The notes under the pieces are model-generated. The model ran no database searches, was not told where the DNA came from, and saw only the letters and a list, made by a program, of their open reading frames with translations. Source: CAYIFC01 sp964362645 (GTDB lineage: Bacteria > Patescibacteriota > Minisyncoccia > Phycocordibacterales > JACOZG01). Taken from it: a stretch of DNA of 5,867 nucleotides. This document shows positions 1-4,528 of the stretch, one piece after another. Within the stretch, counting starts at the first letter, position 1. Each line of letters begins with the position of its first letter. Location of the stretch: assembly GCA_964362645.1 (NCBI GenBank), contig CAYIFC010000039.1, forward strand, positions 1 to 5,867, written 5' to 3'. The translations under genes were made by a program, and so were the position numbers.

Positions 1-51
1 CGCTAAACCCATCGCTGAACAACGCGGCCGCATCGCCCCCGAACCCGAAGC
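1..51. other. Unassigned window edge
   Basis: No gene can be assigned here. One plus-strand frame is open from base 2 to a stop at 158-160, with a proline- and basic-rich translation, and could be the tail of a gene entering from the left. However, it would run through the terminator hairpin and into the 3' end of the minus-strand gene, so I do not call it. Another frame meets a stop at bases 4-6, which is equally compatible with a gene ending at the edge. Confidence 0.3.
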
Positions 52-81
52 AAAAAAAAACCCGGCCCGAGGCCCACCGGG
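52..81 (-). terminator. Rho-independent terminator of the small cysteine-rich gene
   Basis: Read on the minus strand, a GC-rich hairpin with arms CCCGG (81-77) and CCGGG (65-61) is followed at once by nine T (60-52). The internal GGCC sequences can extend the pairing. It lies about 38 bases after the stop codon of the minus-strand gene at 120-326, where an intrinsic terminator is expected, and it supports that gene being real. Confidence 0.8.
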
Positions 82-119
82 ACGGGGGTGGGAGAAAAGG
101 TGGGCACATTACCAACTTA

Positions 120-326
120 TCAGCACTGGCTGGTTGCGGGCGATGATGCCACAATCTTAAACTCACAGCTCTGGCTGTGGCAGAGGTCAAAAGTCCTTTC
201 ACCCTTTATTACTTTGCGTACGGCCGGGTCTAGGCAAGACTCACACCGACGGCCCCTATACCTGGGTTTTCTTTTTCGCACTACGTCAGGAGCAATAATT
301 TCCGTTCCGTCTACACACACCGCCAT
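120..326 (-). CDS. Small cysteine-rich, possibly zinc-binding protein
   Basis: This 68-residue protein has no family I can name. It carries cysteines at 4, 28, 31, 49, 54 and 68. C28-x2-C31 and C49-H50-x3-C54 are spaced like the two knuckles of a treble-clef or zinc-ribbon fold, so metal binding is a reasonable inference. Residues 17-27 are strongly basic (RKRKPRYRGRR), which would suit a nucleic-acid or ribosome contact. There is no signal peptide or membrane segment, so it should be cytoplasmic. The start is well fixed: AGGAGG lies seven bases upstream of ATG. An extended -10 promoter upstream and a T-tailed terminator downstream make a complete one-gene unit, which persuades me that it is expressed despite its size. 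It diverges from gltX. Confidence is good that it is a gene and low for function. Confidence 0.7.
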   Translation of the reverse strand: MAVCVDGTEIIAPDVVRKRKPRYRGRRCESCLDPAVRKVIKGERTFDLCHSQSCEFKIVASSPATSQC

Positions 327-332
327 AGCCGA

Positions 333-340
333 CCCTCCTT
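333..340 (-). promoter_or_regulatory. Strong Shine-Dalgarno site of the cysteine-rich gene
   Basis: Minus-strand AAGGAGGG contains the full AGGAGG core (339-334), seven bases before the ATG at 326. It is the best ribosome binding site in the window and decides the start of this gene. Confidence 0.8.
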
Positions 341-387
341 ACAAAAAGTTGCCCTTACGTAAACCAATGAGAACTATCTAAAAAAGT

Positions 388-396
388 ATTATAGCA
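388..396 (-). promoter_or_regulatory. Extended -10 promoter of the cysteine-rich gene
   Basis: On the minus strand TGC directly precedes a perfect TATAAT (393-388), an extended -10 element. No good -35 hexamer is seen 16-18 bases upstream, which extended -10 promoters tolerate. Predicted transcription start is near 381, giving a leader of about 55 bases that contains the Shine-Dalgarno site. Confidence 0.6.
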
Positions 397-417
397 AGCG
401 CCAGAAAACGGGTGTAT

Positions 418-445
418 TTGAAGTGGGGATAATAACTGCTAGAAT
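418..445 (+). promoter_or_regulatory. gltX promoter, leaderless transcript predicted
   Basis: TTGAAG (418-423) is separated by 16 bases from TAGAAT (440-445), which is preceded by TGC as an extended -10. The expected transcription start is about 452, three or four bases before the gltX ATG at 456. No Shine-Dalgarno sequence exists upstream of that ATG, so this mRNA is probably leaderless. Confidence 0.55.
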
Positions 446-455
446 GGCTTTAATT

Positions 456-1703
456 ATGACTCCAGTTGTACGATTTGCGCCGAGTCCGACGGGGGCGCTG
501 CATGTGGGTGGCGTCAGGACGGCGCTGTTTAATTATCTTTATGCCAAAAGGCATGGGGGCAAATTAATTTTGCGGATTGAAGACACTGACCGAGCACGCT
601 CTAAACCAGAATTTGAGCAAGATATATTAGGGAGCCTCGAATGGTTGGGCATAACTCACGACGGGTTCTACCGCCAGTCTGAACGCATAGAAATTTATAA
701 AAAATATTTAGAAAAATTGTTGGCCGAAGATAAAGCCTACTGGAGTGATGAATCAGATCAAGAGGGTAAGGGGAAAGTTATTCGTTTTCGAAATTCAAAC
801 CAGAAAATAAAGTTTGCTGATGAAATTAGGGGCGAAATTGAATTCGATACCACCGAACTAGGCGACATGGTCATTGCTAAGGGTTTAGATGAACCCCTCT
901 ACCACTTCGCCGTTGTCGTTGATGACTTCGAAATGGGTGTGAATCACATCATTCGTGGCGAAGAGCATATCTCTAACACGCCAAGACAAATCTTATTACA
1001 AAAATCTATTGGGGCCGAACAGCCTTCATACGCCCACATCCCGCTTATTCTTGCTCCCGACCGGTCTAAGTTATCTAAACGCCATGGAGCTGTTTCAACT
1101 ACTGAATACCGCAATCAGGGCTTCTTGGCGGAAGCGATGATTAATTACCTGGCCCTACTGGGTTGGAATCCGGGCACCGATCAGGAATTATTTTCGCTTG
1201 AAGACTTGGTTCAGATTTTTGATCTGACGAAAATCCAGAAGGGGGGAGCGATCTTTAACCTGGAAAAATTAAACTGGTTTAATCGGGAATATATTAAAAA
1301 GTTGCCCGACTCGGCCTTCCCAGCCAGTATCCCACTAAAACTCTTACCACTTATCAGGGAAAGGATTACCACGTTGAGCGAAATTGACGTGATGCTTAAG
1401 AGCGGGGAGTGGGACTGGTTCTTTAATCAACCCAACTACTCTTTAGCTCTCCTACAAGACCAAACCCATCTAACTAAGCTAAGCGAGCTGTTAAATGACG
1501 TTCATGAAGAAGATTGGCAGGCTGACAAGATCAAAGCCATCGTCTGGCCCTATGCCGAGCAAGTTGGCAAGAAGGCTACTCTCTGGCCACTCCGAGTCGC
1601 CCTCACTGGCAAAGAGAAGTCACCCGACCCCTTCACCGTCGCCGCGCTCATCGGCAAAGCCGAAACCCTCTCGCGTTTAACTTATGCTCAAAACTTATCT
1701 TAA
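456..1703 (+). CDS. gltX: Glutamyl-tRNA synthetase, short form
   Basis: A class I aminoacyl-tRNA synthetase that charges tRNA-Glu with glutamate in the cytoplasm. The N-terminus MTPVVRFAPSPTGALHVGG carries the HIGH-type motif (H16-G19). IEDTDRARS follows near residue 41, RGEEH near 167, and the KMSKS-type motif KLSKR at 205-209. The C-terminal helical anticodon-binding domain ends in the family-typical LRVALTGKEKSPDPF stretch (379-393). ATG 456 was chosen because the protein then begins at the conserved motif; in-frame GTG 423 and ATG 444 lie in the promoter. The protein has 415 residues, against roughly 460-490 in most bacteria. Much of the difference lies between A94-Y95 and V108-R110, where the usual cysteine-bearing insertion is reduced to about a dozen acidic and glycine-rich residues. 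Whether it also charges tRNA-Gln for GatCAB amidation cannot be told. Its last 20 bases overlap the next gene. Confidence 0.95.
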   Translation: MTPVVRFAPSPTGALHVGGVRTALFNYLYAKRHGGKLILRIEDTDRARSKPEFEQDILGSLEWLGITHDGFYRQSERIEIYKKYLEKLLAEDKAYWSDESDQEGKGKVIRFRNSNQKIKFADEIRGEIEFDTTELGDMVIAKGLDEPLYHFAVVVDDFEMGVNHIIRGEEHISNTPRQILLQKSIGAEQPSYAHIPLILAPDRSKLSKRHGAVSTTEYRNQGFLAEAMINYLALLGWNPGTDQELFSLEDLVQIFDLTKIQKGGAIFNLEKLNWFNREYIKKLPDSAFPASIPLKLLPLIRERITTLSEIDVMLKSGEWDWFFNQPNYSLALLQDQTHLTKLSELLNDVHEEDWQADKIKAIVWPYAEQVGKKATLWPLRVALTGKEKSPDPFTVAALIGKAETLSRLTYAQNLS

Positions 1704-2961
1704 GCATTTTAAACATTTACTGCCAATTGTTTTGTTCCTAATCATAGTAGTGCCGGTTTTGTCTTGGGCGGCCACAACCGAAGAATTGCGCCAAAGAATA
1801 AGTTCCCACAATCAAGAGATTACCAAACTCGAGGCCGAGATCGCCCAATACCAAAAGGAGTTAAAAACGGCGGGCACCAAGGCCAGTACTCTCCAGGCCG
1901 AAATTAATCGCCTCGAAACCACTCGCAAGAAGTTTATAACCGACATTGCCCTCACCGAAAAGAAGATAGCAACAACGAATCTGACGATCGACAAGATCGC
2001 GCTTGATATCGAAGAAAAAGCTACAAGAATTAAAGGCAACCAAACCTCTATTAGTGAATTGATTCGTCAAATCCGCGAGCGCGAGCAAAGCTCTTTGGTC
2101 GAGGTAATGGTCGCCTATGATCAATGGTCCGACTTTTTGTCGGAAACTGACCAGCTCCGCTTACTCCAAACCTCGCTCGACCACAACATCAGCAATCTCG
2201 AATCAGCTAAGAGTGATCTCGAACGCTCACGTGCCGAGTCTGAGGCCGAACACCGCGAGCTTAAAGATCTCCGTGGAACCTTGGTAGACCAAAAAAGCCT
2301 GACCGAAAAGAACCGGACCCAAAAAGATTCCCTTCTAACTCAAACCAAGAGTCAGCAATCCAATTACCAAAAACTACTCGCCGATCGTCTGGCCCAAAAG
2401 AAGGCGGCCGAGGCCGAACTCTTCAAACTGGAATCCGAGCTTAACCTCACAGTCGACAAAAGCCTGATCCCGGCCGCGGGTAAGGGGATTCTCAAGTGGC
2501 CACTGGACGAAGTTACTATCACTCAAAACTTCGGTCGAACTTCCGACTCAGGTCGTCTCTATGCCTCCGGCACTCACAATGGCGTCGACTTCCGAGCCCC
2601 GGAGGGTACACCAGTTAAAGCAGCACTAAGCGGCACCATTACCGCCACCGGCGACACCGATCTCCAGAAAGGGTGCGTCTCCTACGGCAAATGGGTGCTT
2701 ATCAACCACAACAACGGCCTTTCGACCCTCTACGCCCATCTTTCGCTTATTAAGGCCGTTAAGGGTCAGGTAGTGCAGACGAGCGAACTCATCGGCTACA
2801 GTGGCAACACCGGCTACTCAACTGGTCCACACCTCCACTTTACCGTCTACGCTACCCAAGGCCTTCAGGTTCAACTCTTCAGTAACAGTATCAATTGCAA
2901 AAATGTGATTGTCCCCATCGCTGATCCCAAGGCTTACCTCGACCCGCTAATTTACCTCTAG
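1684..2961 (+). CDS. Secreted coiled-coil M23 family metallopeptidase
   Basis: A predicted peptidoglycan endopeptidase or amidase activator of the EnvC/NlpD type, 425 residues long. A signal peptide covers residues 1-29 (basic start, hydrophobic core LLPIVLFLIIVVPVL, cleavage near SWA-ATT). Residues 31-255 are rich in charged heptads and form a long coiled coil. The LytM/M23 domain spans about 266-425. All zinc-site residues are present: H298 and D302 in HNGVD, H352 in YAHLS, and H383/H385 in GPHLHF. The intact site favours an active enzyme over a degenerate EnvC-like activator. C331 and C405 could form a disulfide outside the membrane. The start overlaps the end of gltX by 20 bases and has no clear Shine-Dalgarno site, suggesting translation coupled to gltX. 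The promoter of the next gene is embedded in its last codons. Family assignment is secure; substrate is inferred. Confidence 0.92.
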   Translation: MLKTYLKHFKHLLPIVLFLIIVVPVLSWAATTEELRQRISSHNQEITKLEAEIAQYQKELKTAGTKASTLQAEINRLETTRKKFITDIALTEKKIATTNLTIDKIALDIEEKATRIKGNQTSISELIRQIREREQSSLVEVMVAYDQWSDFLSETDQLRLLQTSLDHNISNLESAKSDLERSRAESEAEHRELKDLRGTLVDQKSLTEKNRTQKDSLLTQTKSQQSNYQKLLADRLAQKKAAEAELFKLESELNLTVDKSLIPAAGKGILKWPLDEVTITQNFGRTSDSGRLYASGTHNGVDFRAPEGTPVKAALSGTITATGDTDLQKGCVSYGKWVLINHNNGLSTLYAHLSLIKAVKGQVVQTSELIGYSGNTGYSTGPHLHFTVYATQGLQVQLFSNSINCKNVIVPIADPKAYLDPLIYL

Positions 2962-2967
2962 TATAAT
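2939..2967 (+). promoter_or_regulatory. Promoter of the 67-residue membrane protein gene
   Basis: TCGACC (2939-2944) and a perfect TATAAT (2962-2967) are separated by 17 bases. The -10 begins immediately after the stop codon of the M23 gene. Seven bases further is the ATG at 2974, so the predicted transcript starts on the start codon itself. AGGGG at 2968-2972 is too close to the ATG to act as a Shine-Dalgarno site. Confidence 0.6.
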
Positions 2968-2973
2968 AGGGGA

Positions 2974-3177
2974 ATGAGAGAACAGCGTGGCTTCTTTAAA
3001 ATTGTTGTTATCATCGCTATTTTCTTTGTTCTTAGTGTCTACTTTGATTTGGATGTCAGGAAAGTTGTAAATTCGGACTTCATCCAGAACAACTGGATCA
3101 ATCTTAAGCAATTTATCGCCCAGGTTTTAGGACATTTTAGGACTTTAGTCAACTACTTGACAAATATCGTTAAATGA
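2974..3177 (+). CDS. Small single-pass membrane protein, unknown function
   Basis: This 67-residue protein is not one I recognise. MREQR gives a short positively charged N-terminus, residues 7-24 form one hydrophobic helix (FFKIVVIIAIFFVLSVYF), and residues 25-67 form a polar to amphipathic tail likely to lie outside the membrane under the positive-inside rule. There are no cysteines and no recognisable catalytic motif. It follows the M23 peptidase by 12 bases but has its own strong -10, so it may be expressed separately as well as by read-through. The start is set by the promoter geometry, since no ribosome binding site is properly spaced. Neighbours on both sides act on the cell wall, which makes an envelope role possible but unproven. 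Confidence 0.7.
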   Translation: MREQRGFFKIVVIIAIFFVLSVYFDLDVRKVVNSDFIQNNWINLKQFIAQVLGHFRTLVNYLTNIVK

Positions 3178-3186
3178 AGTTTTGTC

Positions 3187-3215
3187 TTGACAGCCAGACC
3201 CCCAAATGCTAGTAT
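3187..3215 (+). promoter_or_regulatory. Strong sigma-70-type promoter with extended -10
   Basis: A perfect TTGACA (3187-3192) and TAGTAT (3210-3215) are separated by 17 bases, with TGC (3207-3209) immediately before the -10. This is among the two strongest promoters in the window. The predicted start, near 3222, coincides with the first base of a hairpin stem, and the transcript runs 137 bases before the ATG of the transglycosylase-like gene. Confidence 0.75.
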
Positions 3216-3221
3216 AGGGAT

Positions 3222-3358
3222 GGTATTTGAGCGGAAAACAAGGTTGGCTTAAATACCCTTAAAAATAACGCTTTACAAAGGCTCAGTAACTTGCTTACTG
3301 GGCCTTTGCTAGTCCTACTACCATTTATACATTTTCTAAAATTGGCTTTGCCGGCTTG
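3222..3358 (+). promoter_or_regulatory. Structured leader or small RNA with two hairpins
   Basis: Hairpin 1 pairs 3222-3232 (GGTATTTGAGC) with 3247-3257 (GCTTAAATACC) around a 14-base purine-rich loop: eleven pairs with one G-T wobble, beginning on the predicted first base of the transcript. An A-rich linker follows. Hairpin 2 pairs 3277-3289 (AAAGGCTCAGTAA) with 3295-3307 (TTACTGGGCCTTT) around the loop CTTGC: thirteen pairs with one wobble. No T-run follows hairpin 2 on the plus strand, so it is not an ordinary terminator. I could not match the arrangement to a riboswitch class I know. It may be a cis-acting control element for the transglycosylase-like gene or a separate short RNA. Confidence 0.5.
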
Positions 3359-3359
3359 A
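3291..3359 (+). CDS. Possible 22-codon hydrophobic leader peptide
   Basis: From TTG 3291 one frame stays open to a TGA at 3357-3359 and encodes a hydrophobic peptide ending FLKLALPA. Its TGA shares a base with the next ATG (TGATG), an arrangement typical of translational coupling. The TTG sits in the loop of hairpin 2, and a weak AAAGG nine bases upstream lies in that hairpin's stem, so folding would hide it. A TTG start, a weak ribosome binding site and the very short length leave this speculative. Confidence 0.2.
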   Translation: MLTGPLLVLLPFIHFLKLALPA

Positions 3360-3772
3360 TGGCGGTATCGCAGTTAGCTACCGGCACTCCTAGTGCCGGG
3401 ACTATCGTGCCCGAACCACAAATCGCCATAGTGACCGAATTACCTGCCCAAACGCAGGAAATGATCGTGCCTGAGCTCATTGTAGAGCAGGCCGCGGCTT
3501 ATGGTGTGGACTCAGAGCTGGCACTTAAGATTGCTCGCTGTGAGAGCAATCTCCAGCAATTTGATCCCAAGACGGGTAAGCTTATTCGTGGCCGCGAAAA
3601 TAAAGCTGACGTTGGAGTCTTTCAAATTAACGAATATTACCACCTAGGGAAGAGTCAGGCGCTCGGCTTCGATATTGAAACCGCGGAAGGCAACATTGAG
3701 TACGCCATGTGGCTTATCAATGATGACGGCGCCGGACCATGGATCTGGAGCAAACCTTGCTGGAATAAATAA
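3359..3772 (+). CDS. Lysozyme/transglycosylase-like protein
   Basis: A predicted murein-cleaving enzyme with a lysozyme-like fold, 137 residues from ATG 3359 (one more from TTG 3356). The catalytic glutamate is E62 in ARCESNL. The substrate-groove motif is VGVFQIN (85-91), matching the GLFQIN-type motif of SLT/Rpf-like families. The C-terminus WSKPCW (130-135) resembles the end of small lysozyme-like domains. C61 and C134 could form a disulfide, which would imply action outside the membrane. Residues 15-45 are a proline-rich linker. The start is uncertain: neither ATG nor TTG has a good Shine-Dalgarno site, and this start gives no signal peptide. The same frame is open upstream to 3290 and from ATT 3323 would add a signal-peptide-like segment. 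A strong promoter and structured leader precede it. The fold call is firm; enzymatic activity is inferred. Confidence 0.8.
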   Translation: MAVSQLATGTPSAGTIVPEPQIAIVTELPAQTQEMIVPELIVEQAAAYGVDSELALKIARCESNLQQFDPKTGKLIRGRENKADVGVFQINEYYHLGKSQALGFDIETAEGNIEYAMWLINDDGAGPWIWSKPCWNK

Positions 3773-3800
3773 GGGCTAGCGCTTGCCCGCCTCTGGTGGG
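3762..3800. terminator. Weak hairpins between convergent genes
   Basis: Two overlapping hairpins lie between the transglycosylase-like gene and the convergent Ada-like gene. GGGC/GCCC (3773-3776 with 3785-3788) is followed on the minus strand by the T-rich TTATTTATT and could end the minus-strand transcript. CCCGCC/GGTGGG (3786-3791 with 3795-3800) has no T-run on the plus side. Neither is a convincing intrinsic terminator. Confidence 0.3.
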
Positions 3801-3833
3801 TCGTAAAAGATATATTGTACGACTATACTTATT

Positions 3834-4235
3834 CTAGAGTCCTGGGCAATTGGCGGCCGGACCATAACCCTTCCCTGCCGCTTCTGCCTCAGAATTAAAC
3901 CAGATTTTATTCTCCTCCTTAATGCGCTGTGCGCCAGAGCACCACGGGAGATGGTACTTAGTGCCGGTCTTGGAGCCCACGTACTTCCCCTCGCCCGAGC
4001 TGCTTGGCAGCTTTAGGGTAGCTGTGGGGGATGATGAGTCCCCTGCCGCAGCCAAATTATTGGCTGCTCCGGCTTGCTGGATAGTTACCGGTGGCCTTAA
4101 TTCCTCCAATTTAGACCAACGGCCCAGGCCGAAGGCCGCGGCCGCTACCAACACCAAAACTAGGGGCCCAAACCAGCCCCCTTCTATCGCCTCTTTAAAA
4201 CTCTTGATTTTATTTTTGTAATCGTTTAGACTCAT
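3834..4235 (-). CDS. Membrane-anchored protein with Ada-like metal-binding domain
   Basis: A 133-residue protein. Residues 1-22 are charged and probably cytoplasmic, 23-38 form one membrane helix (GPLVLVLVAAAAFGLG), 40-83 are a flexible Ala/Ser/Pro-rich spacer, and 84-133 form a small domain resembling the N-terminal zinc-binding domain of the Ada DNA-repair protein (KYVGSKTGTKYHLPWC, then KIWFNSEAEAAGKGYGPAANC). H95, C99 and C130 keep the typical spacing, but the second CxxC pair of Ada is reduced to one cysteine in PAANC, so any metal site would differ from that of Ada. The helix places the domain outside the membrane, so DNA methyl repair is unlikely and an envelope role is more plausible. 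The start is fixed by an in-frame TAG at 4241-4239. Only AGG three bases upstream resembles a ribosome binding site. The function is unknown. Confidence 0.8.
   Translation of the reverse strand: MSLNDYKNKIKSFKEAIEGGWFGPLVLVLVAAAAFGLGRWSKLEELRPPVTIQQAGAANNLAAAGDSSSPTATLKLPSSSGEGKYVGSKTGTKYHLPWCSGAQRIKEENKIWFNSEAEAAGKGYGPAANCPGL
4204..4232 (+). promoter_or_regulatory. rpmA promoter inside the 5' end of the Ada-like gene
   Basis: TTGATT (4204-4209) and TAGACT (4227-4232) are separated by 17 bases, each matching consensus at four of six positions. The predicted start is about 4239, two bases before the rpmA ATG, so the mRNA would be essentially leaderless. The whole element lies within the first codons of the minus-strand gene. 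Confidence 0.45.
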
Positions 4236-4240
4236 AACCT

Positions 4241-4513
4241 ATGGCCCATCGTAAAGCCGGCGGTACCGCTAAAAACCTAAGGGATTCTAACCCCAAATAT
4301 TTAGGTGTCAAACTCTTCGAGGGCGAAGTGGCTAAACCGGGTGCCATCATCATCCGCCAGCGCGGCACCGACGTGCGACCCGGTACAGGCGTTGGCCTCG
4401 GCAAGGATCACACGATCTTCGCTCTCCGCGACGGCGTTGTTAAGTTTGGCTCCAAACGCAAAGTCGGCTTTAACTCTAAAATCAAGAAGGTTAAAACCGT
4501 TAGCGTTATCTAG
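4241..4513 (+). CDS. rpmA: Large ribosomal subunit protein bL27
   Basis: A 90-residue protein of the large ribosomal subunit whose N-terminal tail reaches the peptidyl-transferase centre. The N-terminus MAHRKAGGTAKNLRDSNPKY is the family signature, followed by LGVKLFEGE, GAIIIRQRGT and GVGLGKDHTIFAL, which cover the whole bL27 fold at normal length. There is no cleavable N-terminal extension of the kind known in Firmicutes. The usual partner gene rplU (bL21) is not adjacent: the Ada-like gene diverges on one side and rplI converges on the other, so rpmA looks like a single-gene unit. No Shine-Dalgarno site precedes the ATG, and promoter position predicts leaderless translation. The identification is secure. 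Confidence 0.97.
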   Translation: MAHRKAGGTAKNLRDSNPKYLGVKLFEGEVAKPGAIIIRQRGTDVRPGTGVGLGKDHTIFALRDGVVKFGSKRKVGFNSKIKKVKTVSVI

Positions 4514-4528
4514 TTATCTAAGGACTTC

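Noticed and set aside
88..381. Plus-strand 97-codon open frame antisense to the cysteine-rich gene
   Set aside because: It has a GTG start, no ribosome binding site and no recognisable composition, whereas the minus-strand gene has promoter, Shine-Dalgarno site and terminator.
1812..2124. Two minus-strand open frames within the M23 gene
   Set aside because: They are shadows of the coiled-coil codons, with no start signals or known motifs.
3220..3252. Ten-codon frame from ATG 3220 as a leaderless upstream peptide
   Set aside because: The ATG is only five bases after the -10, so transcription probably starts within or after it, near 3222.
3222..3307. Known riboswitch (c-di-GMP, c-di-AMP or preQ1 type) before the cell-wall gene
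   Set aside because: The conserved core sequences of these classes as I know them are not present; only stem-loops can be supported.
3277..3307. Intrinsic terminator on the plus strand
   Set aside because: The 13-pair hairpin is not followed by a T-run; the only T stretch is part of the stem.
3922..4221. Plus-strand 99-codon frame opposite the Ada-like gene
   Set aside because: It lacks start signals and is antisense to a protein with a clear helix and domain.
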